A stretch of 64,000 nucleotides of DNA from Rhyacophila brunnea (GCA_022495005.1 JAGYXB010000604.1:92466-156465), one strand, 5' to 3'; shown: positions 11,541-23,267, counted from the stretch's first letter. The notes: generated by a model not told the origin, from the sequence alone. Translations and numbers: made by a program.

Positions 11541-12630
11541 AAATTTGCGGTAAAACAACAAATGGTGTAAGTTGTGCGAACGACTGATATTCTTCAAGCC
11601 TGATTATTTTCCTTTATGTTTTTTTTTGATTATTTTCCAGACTACACTGATCATAAATGTTAGAAAGTGAGTGCAGCTTTCAAAGCTCTGTTTGACAAGT
11701 AACCCTTTTATGAAAAAGTTATATTTAAGCAAAAAAAAAAATCCGTTAAAATACACGGAGACGAACTTATGCAGCCTCCTTACCTAGTGTTGTTAGAACA
11801 GAGGTGGGTCAGTGCACAGTGTTATCTCGCCATCCGTGACGCAAGAACTCACAAAGGACGCCACTGGCGTGGGTCTATCATATCGCGTGAAAAATGTGGT
11901 GGGGGGTTAAGCCATCACGGTTCAATTGACGCGGCTTAGTACTAATTATGACCACCTTTGTTAAGTATTTTTTTGGTATATGAAAATGTGCAATAGCATT
12001 GTTAGTAAAATGATACCTAACCATATATATTAAAACCGTAATGAAAATTTTCAGATATATGTTCATATATTAAATTTATGTAATTTCCCATTTTTAAAGA
12101 TAATTAATTTTTCTGCCTTATGAAAACTCTGATATGACAGGAAACTTAACCGTTTGTTATTCATAAAACGTGAAAAAGTTTGTCGCGATTCGCATGTTTT
12201 GCATGTCTGATAAAACTTTGTCCAACGTATCTAGGCAACGCAATTAAATAGGTACCTATATTTTTTTCATTTAATCCACTGATTAAAAAAAGAATAAATC
12301 TTCTATTTTCTAAAAAAATATTTCTTTATTTAATCATATTTTTTATTAAAATTTTCAGTTTTCCCTTACCGTTCCTATTGACCCCGTTTTGCTGGTAAAT
12401 AGAAACGGACCATAATTTTGGGAAACTATTTATAACGAGTAAATAATGGCCATTCCCATTCACCTAACCATACTGCCGAATTGCAAACACAACTTTTGAA
12501 AAGTAAATTTAGATTTTCAATCATCCAGCATAGAGTTTAAATTGAATATGAAATCTGAAAACTTTCCTATTCACCCCGTTTTACCGTAGTCAAAATTGGT
12601 GCAAAAAAAAGTTATAAATAAAATTGCGTA
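11541..12630. other. AT-rich stretch with no supported gene
   Basis: Nothing supported. A short GC-richer patch at 11780-11930 includes 'ggacgccactgg' and could be the end of a hAT-like element, but no partner end was found. Confidence 0.4.
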
Positions 12631-12631
12631 C

Positions 12632-12890
12632 CTACCTATCAGTGTATTTTAACCGTGCATTAAAATAGATGCTTTCAATTAGGCGGGAATAAGGAACGCC
12701 CTTACAGCCCTTAATCGATGTTAAAATTACACCACAAGTACATAGTTGTGAGAAAATTTCCGCCTGATTAGTCATTGTATCAGTAGCTGCGATGGATATA
12801 GATTCACGTCTCATTCGATTTTCGCCTTTAACAGTCATTATATCAGTAGCTGCGATTGATATAGATTCAAGTCTCATTCGATTTTCTATA
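12632..12890 (-). other. Unrecognised ORF with an internal direct duplication
   Basis: The minus-strand frame of 81 codons (12632-12877) begins with two copies of a roughly 22-residue unit, each with the core ESISIAATD. At DNA level the unit is a 63-66 bp direct repeat (12772-12830 and 12835-12890), near identical over 'atcagtagctgcgat' and 'gtctcattcgatttt'. The duplication keeps frame. The rest reads QLCTCGVILTSIKGCKGVPY and has no family I recognise. It may be a transposon-encoded fragment or chance. Confidence 0.3.
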
Positions 12891-12998
12891 ATATTATGTA
12901 TGTTTCTGATATTGTCGAAAATTATATATTTTAATGTAGGTACCCAATTAACTTAGTAAATATCATTCATTGACAATTATAATTAAATATAGAAAAAA

Positions 12999-13375
12999 TA
13001 ATTACAAGATAAAAAGAACTTTTTATAAACAACGTTTTTAAATTTTCTGTTGAATCATATAAACTTGACTTGACTAGCTTATTTATTATTAACACGTCGT
13101 ATTGATTTCCATAGTAACGCACATATATATTAATAATTTAGTTTCTAGGACCCCAGACCCCTAGCAACCAATAATGGTGTCGAAATAACTTTTCATACAA
13201 AACAGAATTAACTGAAAATGAATTCAATTCTACTTAAAGATGTTGATGCATCATGTTCTGATAATATATTCTAAAAGTTTCAAATGTTTAGCTAGTCGGA
13301 AAGTGAGTTAAAAATCGATTGCAAGATTTGTACCGTACAAATAAGTATACGAGCTAAGAAAAACGTTGTAAAATA
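12999..13375. repeat. 450-bp family repeat, copy 2
   Basis: Same word series as 6075-6590 and same orientation, with an internal deletion after 'gacttgactagctta' that removes the block containing 'tttgacatttcat'. Ends carry 'acaacgttttt' and its inverse 'aaaaacgttgta'. Confidence 0.75.
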
Positions 13376-14345
13376 CGTTATTTCTTCAATACTTCCATGA
13401 TTTATAGGATTTTACTTACTATTTACGTCCACCATAAACTAATGTTAGCACATAGTGCTTCTGGCGGGTGTGTAACGGGATCGAAATTATAATTATTAAG
13501 TATATAAATTGATTATCAGGTTATTTTTATAGAATTATAAATTGTGTATGATCCAGAGCATGAGTGTGTAAATCAAAAAGCTTAAAACCAATCCTCATAA
13601 AATTTCTGTATCTCTGTTTGACACCTCAACATTGTAAAATTCCATTTATTTATCTTTTTACTTTCTAAAAAATAATTAAGTACATATGACCCGTACTTTC
13701 CAACTTTTTTCCTGTCACGACACCCTTATCAAATCATATATTTTTTCCAACTCTTAATATTGATTATTTATATAATATGATTATATTTAACCTTAAAAAT
13801 AACTAAATGGAATATTTTGTAATAAAGTTTTGTTCGTAATACAACATAGCTATAAACACTTTTTTTTAAACTTAAAACTCTAATTAAAACAGCATATTTA
13901 CAGGCACGTTTCATAACAGTTAATAATACAATATTCTGAGCTTATTTTCACACCCAAGGCAGCAAAAATACGGGACTATAACGGTTTAAATTTGATAAAT
14001 TTAACTTTTTAAAACATTGTTTAATACCGGCATTAAAGCTCGTGGTAAATTTTTTGCCGTGACAGAGTGCCCATAAACAAAACATTGTGTTAATTGTGTA
14101 ATAGAGTTTTTAGATTTAACTTCTGAAGTAACAGTTATTGTCAAGTAAATTTACTATTGCTACATTTGCTTTGAGCACAGTTTTGACAATATATTAAAAA
14201 AAAATCACGAAAAGTTCTATATAGGTACTCTTAAATTGTACTAAACGTAACTATATTTCTATAATCGTAAATATATAACCAATCTATATAACTAAACTAT
14301 ATAACTATCGTTTTCAATCCCGTTATTCTAGAAAAAATGAATTTT
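13376..14345. other. AT-rich stretch with no supported gene
   Basis: No repeat or coding signal recognised. The text is strongly A/T-rich with short 'gacaccc'-type islands. Confidence 0.45.
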
Positions 14346-14716
14346 TACGCACCCGTCAATTAAATGCGTGGTCGCAGCCATGACCTATTTTGGGTGAAAG
14401 CTGTTTCCTCATGTCAGGCTCACCAGGCACCAATAGCGAGGGTTGTGCGGCTGGTCAATGCACTCTCTAGAGATGTAGATATTTTTGGCGATCTATTACA
14501 TATTCTGTTTTTAAAATTCTATTTTATTGTTTAATTTATATTTTTTTGAATTATTGTTGTTTTTTTATTTTATTTCTTTTGTATAAAACTATTTTTGCTT
14601 TGTTTTGTTTCTGATTACTTGTATTTTTTATTCTAAATGTCATGTTGTGAACGTCCTGAATTAATAATTTGTTATGTACTCAACGTATCTTCTTCAAATA
14701 AATAAATAATAAATAA
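14346..14716 (+). pseudogene. 3' end of a non-LTR retrotransposon (CR1/jockey-like) with ORF2 C-terminus
   Basis: From about 14363 a frame reads MRGRSHDLFWVKAVSSCQ, then APIARVVRLVNALSRDVDIF, with a stop well into the AT-rich 3' region. The same motif order occurs at 29092-29210, and the pattern (hydrophobic FWV, then a basic region followed by RLVNxLxxDxDIF) is what closes reverse transcriptase proteins of the CR1/jockey group. The 3' UTR has 'gttgtgaacgtcctgaatt' and ends in 'aataaataaataataaat', typical of non-LTR tails. 5'-truncated and inactive. Confidence 0.65.
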
Positions 14717-16138
14717 TGTTTTGCGGCAAACTTTACAATCGTTTGCGACACATGTTTTGAGAAACTACATTATATGGCATCATTATCTATAAACACATAG
14801 CAGTTAACATAAGTGTAAACTTCAAAAAGTTTGAGTCTGCTTTTGGAGAGAAAGTTTAGTTTCCATGCCCTTCTGTTGACAATTCGTAACATTGCCAAAC
14901 ACATATCAATTAGGTAATACTGTAATATTGTATAAAATAAAACCCTAATTTTATATTGTATTGCAGTAGTTACCTAGCTGTAGTATCTAACTGTAAACAC
15001 TTATAAATAATCACTTTCATCCCTATACTTATTGAACGTGATTATATTTTGTGATTTCATCACTCCAGTACTTATCTAATTGTAAGTGGGATGTATGATT
15101 TAATCTACTAGACGGCTGTTATTCCATGTAGCAAAGATTTAAGCCGATCGATAAAGTATTGGAATTCACACAAAAGAAATACCAAATATACACTTTACAG
15201 TGGCGGGATTTTGGGTCCCTTCCCCTACAATAAAAAATAAAATAAAAACCATAGAAGTACCAACGTAGATGCCTATCTAATAATTATCAGTGTATTCGAC
15301 AATCGCATCTCTTACTAAAAATAATTATTGTTGTGGATAAGTTGTTGACATATAATAATATTATTTTTTGTGTACAATTACATATATGTGACTATAAATA
15401 TACCACATAAGCGTGAAGTTAAATTTAATAGTTTTGACAGAAAATAAGACGTAGTTAGAACGACGCCGAGCGATAAGAAATGATGCAATAGGCTTCACGT
15501 AAAATCTGTCGGAAATAACGGTAGGTAACAATAATTAAATTACCCTATGTAATTCGTGTGCAGTAAAAGAAATCGCAAAAACGTTGTTCCACTTTAGTGG
15601 ACATGTTATCAACTGCTTTGATGTTATTTGTAGAAATTTTATAATATTTTGGAGGGAATGGGACAACTGGGCGTCAGGACAATTGGGCGCCGCACAGTCG
15701 AATGAAATAAATATACGTTATACAGAAAGTAGATGAGGAATTTTAATCAGTTTTTGTCTACTACTTAGTAGTTTTAATTTATTTTGTTCTTAACGCAATT
15801 TTTTTTTAATGCGGATTGAGAATAATTATCATGCTTGAGGTTTTATACAAAAATAAAAGAACTCTCTTCTCGTTGGAACTTAAACATATTATGTAAAATT
15901 GAATTATTATTTTCATGTGCATAATATTTAAATTCTCACCAAGTATTAAATAATAATACTCAATTTGTGAGAAATACGCATCTTTCTAAGGTTTTGGTAT
16001 AATTTAATAATAAAATAAAATTGTATGAATGATTTCTTCTTATTCTGTTTAAGTTTAAATCCAAATCCAGGCTAAATCATATCACTTTGAAAATTGACAG
16101 CGGCACAGCAACGAAATCATAAAAAGATGCACTTTTCT
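14717..16138. other. AT-rich stretch with no supported gene
   Basis: At 15660-15705 there is a short direct repeat of 'ggacaa.tgggcg' (two copies about 18 bp apart), possibly a transposon end. Otherwise nothing is supported. Confidence 0.4.
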
Positions 16139-16375
16139 AAAACCATTCGCGAGCCCCCACCACCCCTTTGCCCGGGAGGGTTGCAAAGGCGTGGGTGCAT
16201 AACCAGTGGGTCGGGAGCCACCGTGGGACGAGTGCGGGGGTCTAATGCTGCCGCCCGCATTGAGTTTGATTAATTAATCATAGGTTTTTGCAGGCTGGCA
16301 TTACTTGCGCGCCTGCATGCTGCCGGGCCATGCGTCTACTGTGCTTTCACTCAGGTGACGTGGCGTTAAGAAAAT
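16139..16375. promoter_or_regulatory. GC-rich island with homeodomain-like palindrome and E-box; candidate cis-regulatory
   Basis: Sharp rise in GC and CG words against AT-rich flanks. It contains the palindrome 'tgattaattaatca' (16268-16281, paired TAAT cores as bound by homeodomain proteins), 'tgccgggccatgcg', and 'caggtgacgtgg' (an E-box overlapping a CRE-like half site). There is no open frame and no match elsewhere in the window. Regulatory function is inference only. Confidence 0.3.
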
Positions 16376-16572
16376 CGTGAGAATAATGAATCACCGAGCT
16401 TTGTTATATAAACTTACTTTAGGTAGGTTACGACATTTTTAACATATTATATACTCCTGAAAATCACACATATAAATTACATAATATATTATTTTATAGC
16501 ACTCCAAAAAAACATGAGACTTAATGACAGTAGTGTAGGAGAATAGTAATGTTAGTAAAAATAAAAATTAAA

Positions 16573-16690
16573 CAATCACAAACGTACAGGCTTTGAGAAA
16601 ATCATTTAAATATATTGTAAGCTTACCGGGAATCAAATCCAGAACCCCCGTATGAAAGGCCAGTGTCTTTCTTATGCACGAGAACTGCCG
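16573..16690 (-). repeat. tRNA-derived SINE (family B) head, minus strand
   Basis: The minus-strand reading has an A-box-like 'ctcgtgcataagaaagac' and a B-box-like 'tggatttgattcccgg', with the flank 'ctcaaagcctg'. The same order and flank occur at 18125-18255. It is degenerate and not a functional tRNA. Confidence 0.55.
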
Positions 16691-16800
16691 TGGTCAATGT
16701 CTGCGCCAGGTAGTTCCCAAGTTCGAATCCTGGGTCTGGAAAATACCGATATTTTTTTTTCAATTTGTGTTTAGTAGTTTGAGTAAGTGGTGATATGGAA
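16690..16800 (+). repeat. SINE family A, 5' part
   Basis: tRNA-like head with B box 'gttcgaatcc' (16721-16730), then 'tgggtctggaaaatac' and the family linker 'tcaatttgtgtttagtagt', then 'gagtaagtgg' where the body begins. It is cut before the conserved body. It abuts the family B head on the opposite strand. Confidence 0.6.
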
Positions 16801-16928
16801 GGGTTTGTTTACATTTTAATAAGGGAAATTAAATAATATTAAATATATTTGATATTTCATACGAGTTAAATAAAATTAAACATCGATATTTGAAGCAACA
16901 AAACTATGGTGAGAAAAAAAGGCGGCGT

Positions 16929-16954
16929 GTTAGGTTAGGTTAGATTAGGTTAGG
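16929..16954 (+). repeat. Short TTAGG-type telomere-like run
   Basis: Five near-perfect TTAGG pentamers, one diverged (TTAGA). TTAGG is the common insect telomere repeat. Such a short interstitial run is widespread in insect repeats and does not show a chromosome end. Confidence 0.5.
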
Positions 16955-17185
16955 CGGTTTCTAGTGCTAGTTCCCAACTGGCTACTACATACCGTATATC
17001 CTTCCAGCTACACAGAGATAAGTTACGGTACTTTTTTTACTTCTTTCTTTCGTTTTGCGTTATCAAGCATTCCTGAATCTTTCATTTAAAGTTACAAATA
17101 TTTTTATGTACGAGTTCTTTTCTTCCCAACTCTGTCGGATTATTGCAAGACTGTTGATTTGAGATTTAGACATTTATTACTTTAT

Positions 17186-17315
17186 TTGCTATCAGTGGCT
17201 AACATCAATGTCTCGTAAAAATATAAATAATATGTTAATACAAACTTGAAGGCCCATCTGATCATAATAATATGATCTTAGGATAGATAGAACATGGTAA
17301 AAAAAATAGTCTAGA
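17186..17315 (+). repeat. SINE family A body, 5'-truncated
   Basis: Contains the family body words 'agtggctaacatcaatgtct', 'cgtaaaaa', 'tgttaatacaaact', 'aggcccat', 'atgatctta' and 'acatggtaaaaaaa'. Its 'tgatcataataatatgatc' segment shows a subfamily with a small internal duplication, also seen near 43715. Confidence 0.65.
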
Positions 17316-17404
17316 AACCACTATAGAACCTGTCAGCGTTTTCGATCCTACTTTTAATTTCGTTGCTCATATTTTTTTTTAGAAATGTTAATAACCATGT
17401 ACTT

Positions 17405-18113
17405 GCTTTTTTTTACTTGCTAAACATAATCCCGAAACTTTCGGGATTGATTTTTTTATCATTTTTTTTATGGAAAATAAAATAAAAACGAAAATATAAC
17501 AGAAAAAATAATTTTAATAACAAATAACTACATTAGAAATAAACTGAAATTGAATGAAGTTTGATTTATACCCATGTGTAAGTTGCCGATTGATTTTATT
17601 TTTTTCACATAAATTAATAAAAATGAGAAAGATTGGAAAAAAACAATGCTTAGCACTATTAACAAAGTAATTCCACTATGATCTCATACGTTTACGGCAG
17701 TTTCATATTTGGCTGACTAATTAAATTTATGAAGAGGAAAGGCCATAAGTACACCATGATTTGCTTTACTATTTTAAATCTCGCTAACCCATTCATTAAG
17801 TCTTTACCATCAGAAACAGCAATAGCATATTAAATTCACATTATTATTTATATTACAATATTATTAACTCCATTAAACTTATGTATTTCCAAGATTGAAC
17901 GTATACAATATTAACAATAAATGTCTTAAATAGTATAAATTATACTAGATTTATTTTTAACCGGTTTTATCAATGTTATTTGTAAATATAAAATTTTTAT
18001 ATTAACAATGGAAAAAAATGCCAATCCCGGGACCAATTCCGGAATCCTGGGATTGTCAAATTGTAATCCCGAAATCCCGGGATCAGAATTTTGGCTCGGG
18101 ATTGGATTCCCTA
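17405..18113. mobile_element. hAT-like non-autonomous element, copy A
   Basis: The right end reads 'cgggattggattcccta', a TAGGGAATCC-type terminus. The interior holds several 'atcccggga' hairpin-like words near both ends (17430-17450 and 18020-18110) and an AT-rich middle. An inverted copy lies at 61833-62478, sharing 'attgaacgtata', 'cttaaatagtataaat' and the same subterminal words. The left end is damaged and its exact start is uncertain. No transposase. Confidence 0.65.
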
Positions 18114-18124
18114 GTTGTTAGTAA

Positions 18125-18255
18125 TTTTGGACAATCACAAATACCCAGGCTTTGAGAAAAACAGATGAATATTGTGTCATCACCGGGAATCAAGCCCAGA
18201 ACTCTTGGGTGGAAGGCCAGCGAATTATGCACTGCACCACGAGAGCCGCCTTCAT
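18125..18255 (-). repeat. tRNA-derived SINE (family B) head, minus strand
   Basis: On the minus strand: 'ggctctcgtggtgcagtgca' (A-box region), 'cgctggccttccaccc', then 'gggcttgattcccggtg' (B-box region), followed by the same 'aaagcctgggtatttgtgat' flank as 16573-16690. It directly follows the hAT copy A. Not a functional tRNA because stems do not pair cleanly. Confidence 0.6.
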
Positions 18256-18996
18256 TTCTCATATTATAATTGGAGCGATCTCAGGTAGACAAACCCATCA
18301 ACTGCATCAATGCATGCGTTTAATATGTAAGATAGCTCTGTAATTGCATTAATTAAGTTAATCACATACATTTAATTTTATAAATTGTAATCTCATTATA
18401 CATACTGCTTGCTGCAGAACAGCGAATGCCACACTGTCATCTTTATGAGCAATTGATAAAATCAATATCAATTTTAACTAGAAAAAATAATGTAGGAATA
18501 CTCTGTAAGATGAAAAAATAGTTGGATTAAGAAGTTTAAACCTCTAAATAATACATTTTTAATAATTGTTGTCTTCAACAATATTAAAAATATGTATTCA
18601 CCCTATCTCCGTAGGATCGCCTCCGGTGGTATCCATCTATATCCTATGGGCAAGCGAGTGTACTCTTTTCCTGTATTTTTTATTCACTTTGTTTGTGATA
18701 TTTTTGAAGCAAGGCTCCACTACTACACAGTGGACTCTTTTTGTTTTTATTTTAAGTCTAGTATCATATTATTCATAGCTCGGTGTCGATCTGGCGGAGA
18801 TGACGTTGGGGACGAATGTGTTGGAAAATTTATCAAAGGAAGAGTAATTTGCTAATGCCTTGCTTGATAAATTAACAAACCTGAAAAGCTTATTATATAA
18901 TGATGAATACCTAATATATGAAAAATTTATGTGCTTATACATCGTTGTATTTAAAGTAAATTAGTCTTATTTTTCTTTTACCACGTTCGCTGCATC
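18256..18996. other. Non-genic stretch with one doubtful ORF
   Basis: Plus-strand frames at 18566-18778 and 18592-18855 overlap in sequence that is slightly GC-richer but unrecognised. No other feature is supported. Confidence 0.35.
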
Positions 18997-19494
18997 TAGG
19001 GATTGCAATATCGGTATTTCAAATCCGGTATCACAGTATTTTTCGATACCGACATACCGGTTTTAAAAATCAGACAATTCAGCACTACGGTGCATGGTTG
19101 TAGCATCAGTCCCGTGCGGCTCCATCTCGGGACGGAATGAGCACTTAAAATCACTTCTTTTAGACACGTTTAAAGCGTCATGGAAAGCGGCCGTGCATAT
19201 CCACGGCGGTGCATAGCGTAGTTCTTTTGTTAAATACCGACATATTCGGTATTGACAGTGGAAAAAAATATATTAATTAATATAAAAACAGGAATGTATT
19301 TTGTCATGTTACGCGATGTTTAGTGTACTTCTGTGGCCCTTCATCGTCTCGTAAAATATTAATATTTTAAAGAGATTTTTACATTATATTATATTTATTG
19401 GTAGATACATCGTTTTTTTACAATTATTTTACGAATATCGGTATTCAATAGGAAATACCGGTATTGGTATTTTCATTCGGTGTTGAAATCCCTA
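18997..19494. mobile_element. hAT-like MITE with perfect 8-bp target duplication
   Basis: Begins 'tagggattgcaatatcggta' and ends with the inverse 'gttgaaatcccta'. It is flanked on both sides by 'gctgcatc' (18989-18996 and 19495-19502), a perfect 8-bp duplication as made by hAT transposases. Subterminal 'accgg' and 'ataccg' words repeat in both orientations near the ends, as transposase binding sites would. The middle has a GC-richer block (19085-19220). 498 bp, no coding frame. Confidence 0.85.
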
Positions 19495-19502
19495 GCTGCA
19501 TC

Positions 19503-20029
19503 GATCCAACCAGCTTCTGGGACCGTCGGATTGCTAACCTGATCCTAACCCAAAAATACAAATTTGTTTACATTTAGAAAATTTGCTGCCAACCTGAAGA
19601 TCTCTTTTTTATTCGGCCGTTTTTATTAGCTTTTATTACGTATTACAAATTTTACGTGCATTTATCTTCTATGTAGTCTTAACTTGTAGTCATGTAAATT
19701 CAATCATATCAAAATTATTGAGTGTTTGGCTTACTTGATTTTTGGATTACTGCTCTTGAGATATTCTCAATCACAAAAAATACTGTCGCTTTGAAAAATT
19801 AGATTGGATCTTTTTTTTGAACAACTAATTTAAAATTTTCATTTCCGAGTCAGATTCAAGAGCTTTTTAACATTTAATCTGAAAAGATCAAAATTAAAAA
19901 AAGTATCTAAATAACACAGCGCTGAAATAAAGGAATATTCTTTAAAGCTCATTCGCTGCTGACTAAATAATGTTTTTTTTTAATTACCACCTTTAAAATG
20001 CACGCTAATTACATCGATCGGCCACCTGG
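19503..20029. other. AT-rich stretch with no supported gene
   Basis: Nothing recognised. Confidence 0.45.
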
Positions 20030-20180
20030 TCATTACGCGCCGGGTGCGTCTTCAGCGTCCAAAGTATTAAAATAGGACGAAAGATCACCGTTGCGATACG
20101 GGATGAGCTGTTTACATTATCATGGCGCCTGGCGAAAATGGCCACCGGGGCATAATAATCTATCATCGATTGTGATCAAC
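20030..20180. promoter_or_regulatory. GC-rich island; candidate cis-regulatory
   Basis: A compact GC-rich patch with 'gctaattac' just upstream, 'atcgatcgg', 'cacctgg', 'gcgccgggtgcg' and 'ggcgcctggcg', ending in 'atcgattgtgatcaac'. No repeat partner in the window and no frame. Function inferred only. Confidence 0.25.
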
Positions 20181-20864
20181 GTATTAACTTAAGATTGTTT
20201 TAAACAGCCTGCGGCACACACTTTGTATACCACTGGTATATAACATACATTCATTTAAAAAAGGCATTTTTTATCACATCAGAGAACGTATTATGTACAT
20301 TTTTTTAAAATATATCATGAAAAAATCATTGTCGCATAATTAAACTGCCATGGATACGCATATCATAATGCATGATGAAAAAAAAAACTAGAGACTGAGA
20401 AAAGTGTAGGAGCTAGAGGAGGTCTTTATCATGCAGTGAATTAATACACCCGGCTGATGGTTGTGTAAACTTTCTACGTATGCATGCTTTAATTATTGCG
20501 AATCCCTATTTAAATTTTCAATTATAAGTATATTAATTTTTATTGAAAAACCGTATTGAATTCATAGCACTATAGGTTTTTCTATTTTTATTTACGTAAA
20601 GATACGTTTCTGGCAACACCTATTATGCACACTTTACGATGGGAAGATAGGTATAACTTTTGAAGATAAATTTTGTTCATTTTCATCTCTATACTCGTAA
20701 AGTGGAAAAACTATCCGGGGGATGTTTGCTTATCTTGGTTTCCTTTTTATGCATCGTCAAATTCACCTTAAATTAAATCATATATAATTATTTAGAAAAA
20801 CACTTTCAGAGAGAGTATTTATTATAACCAATACAAAAAATCTTTTTTGAAAAAAGTAAGCCAC
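20181..20864. other. AT-rich stretch with no supported gene
   Basis: Nothing recognised. Confidence 0.45.
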
Positions 20865-20905
20865 CCCGGCCGGGAATCGAACCCTGCATCTCCACGGGTT
20901 TATTT
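20865..20905 (-). repeat. tRNA-like fragment with clean B box
   Basis: The minus-strand reading is 'gatgcagggttcgattcccg' with 'gccggggtggctta' after it. 'ggttcgattcc' is a perfect Pol III B box. Only the 3' half of a tRNA-like fold is present, so it is a SINE head or tRNA pseudogene. Confidence 0.45.
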
Positions 20906-22024
20906 AGTATCATATAAAATATATTCTTAATACTATAAAATATAATATTTTAAACATCTACATTCTCAAATTGAGAATAGAGCCATATTACGTTTCATAA
21001 GATAGATAATACTTATTTCTAAAGTCTTGGTCAACTAAAACGGTCAATAGATATTTTTTTACTGTACCTAAAAACATCTTAAATACACACTACCCAATCG
21101 CTCTCAGCACTCCGGTTTGGAAGATCTGTTGTAGATAACTCAATTAGAGTATAGGTACACTATTTTTTTAACTGTTTTATGTGCTAGTTATTAAAATGTC
21201 GGAAACAGTAATTTTCAACCGGATATTAATTTTCTTTTTAGAAATCTATTAAAAATGAGAGAATTAGTACGTAACACCTACATGCACAACTGATTTTGAA
21301 TGCTTAATTTGATAATAAAAAAAACGAAATTGTGAAATAATTGATATATGCCTAAACACATAAGTGCTTAAGGTATCGGGAAGTGAACTTCAGGTCACGA
21401 ATAACGTGAACAAATTGAAAATCGCTTTAATGTGAAATTAAGTACTATCAATAATTCTTGATAGATAGAGACTGTATTAAATGACATTAAGCTAAGTAAT
21501 TACCTTCGAATGTCAAACCTGTTAATCTTAAGAATTTCAATTGATAGTTAGTAGTGTTACCATCGTAATAATAATACGGTAACACACGTGAAACGATGTA
21601 ATTATTATTTCAATCTTGATTAATTGACCAAAGCAGAGCCAGCTTGATTTCCGTTTGAAATTTGATCTGTTTGAACACCATCTTATAGTGAAAGTGAATA
21701 ATAGAAGTAATTCCAAATATTTATAAATGAGATTATCCTTCACTCTTGTTAAAAATAACAGGATATTCAAAATATAACATTCACAGGCTTTCGTGTAAGG
21801 CCGAAAGAGCGTATTTTAATCTCGAGCCCCGGTAAAAAATTAAAAATTTATTCTATAATCTTGTGTAATAGTCATATAAATATACATGATGTAAATTAGT
21901 ATAAAAAAAAATGTGTTTGGTCGGACCGTAAATGAAGTGCCTATTATCAATTATCTATCTCTCAAATCAAAATCATATCGAGTTTCCTGCCATTCAGCAA
22001 AAACCCTAGTATCCCAGTAGGTAA
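20906..22024. other. AT-rich stretch with no supported gene
   Basis: At 21783-21840 a weak tRNA-like segment ('gtgtaaggccgaaagagc', 'atctcgagccccgg') may be another decayed SINE head. The minus-strand frame 21537-21770 is not recognisable. Confidence 0.35.
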
Positions 22025-22085
22025 TCTTTGATTCCTGACCTTGTCCAATCCTAATAAGATCATATGGGCCTCAGTAGGTACTCAT
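22025..22085 (-). repeat. SINE family A 3' tail, minus strand
   Basis: The minus-strand reading contains 'gaggcccatatgatcttatt' followed by 'aggattggacaagg', the conserved 3' end of family A. The rest of the SINE is absent. Confidence 0.6.
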
Positions 22086-22909
22086 TGAAAGGATTATTAA
22101 TTTATTTTAGTTATTCACAATCAGGGATTCATTTTAATATCTGTTTTACAAGGACATTTTGTTAATGATTAACAATTGATCATACCTTTTAAGTTACCTC
22201 CTAACTAAAGGTATCTTCTCTTAAGGGCTATGTCTGGAACCACCTTCTTGCTGTCTTATACCAATATAATCAGAGTTGACTACACAATTAGTTATCAACA
22301 ACATAAGTTTAAATTCGTATGTTAAGAGTGAAGTTTATTGTAAATTAGAGTAACATCCTTAGACTTAAGTGTAAGATTTTTGTATTATAATTTGTTAGAA
22401 TAAGTTTTAATACGTGTATTATATAATTATACCTACCATTTAAATTGTCCCAAATGCTATCGCTGATCGCACTCTCGGCCAAACAAACTTATCTGGTCCC
22501 AAATTCCGAGAAAATAAACTTTTTTGTCGTCATTCACGACAAAAAAATTATATTCGTATAACAGGAAGGCTAACGAATACATTTTCGACCTCGTATGAGA
22601 TAAATTAAATTTACTTTGGACAGGGCTGAATGAGATTGGATGCTGGATTTGATACCAGACGAATTTTTAAAGGCCGAAATTGTATGTATCCTTTGACCCA
22701 AGCCCAGTGCCAGGTAAGTTACGTAGCAGACGACAAAAATACGATAATATATTTTTTGTATTATTAATTTGTAACCGCTTGTTTTTTTCATAATTTATAA
22801 ACTTTCCATTAACGTGCCACCATTGAAATGCTGTTCGTTGTGACGGTAATGCGAGATAGTTTAAACGGCACACTTTGCGAGGGATTTCTCTAAGGCTTTT
22901 GCTTTCGTA
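22086..22909. other. AT-rich stretch with no supported gene
   Basis: Minus-strand frames at 22570-22791 and 22667-22915 overlap each other and are not recognised. A small inverted pair 'tttttttgtcg'/'cgacaaaaaaat' lies at 22520-22550. Confidence 0.35.
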
Positions 22910-23075
22910 AAGCACCCTGTAGGTTGCATAGAACTAGCTGCAGCAGCACCGCGACGCTTCCTAACGATGCCACGTTTTCATGCGACGCCAGAAAATATCT
23001 TTGATATACAGGAATCCAGAAATGGAATAATATTAATCGCATTAAATATGTAGATAGATAACTTCCTGTCTTCAT
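22910..23075 (-). repeat. Diverged repeat shared with 24490-24625
   Basis: Plus-strand words 'taggttgca', 'agcaccgcgacgct', 'aacgatgccacg' and 'cgacgccagaaaatat' align in order with the segment at 24490-24625. On the minus strand the shared part reads LASHENVASLGSVAVLL here against a similar frame there, so it may be an old protein-coding piece of a retroelement. No family is recognised. Confidence 0.4.
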
Positions 23076-23267
23076 TTCGTTCGCATTGTGTTTGTTTTAA
23101 ACTGATATTATTTTATTGATATTACTTTTGTCTGAACAACTCTTGCCGAACCGCTAAAATTATAACATACTATTATATTATTATCACTGTTATATAACAT
23201 GGCAGAAATGGACATTGGTGCATTGGTAGTTATATTAACAGATGTTATGCATAAGTGATTACACAAC

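Noticed and set aside
16929..16954. Telomere or subtelomere
   Set aside because: Only five pentamers; short TTAGG runs are common inside insect chromosomes.
18125..18255. Functional tRNA gene on the minus strand
   Set aside because: A and B boxes are present but stems do not pair well, and the same degenerate head recurs with flanking SINE sequence.
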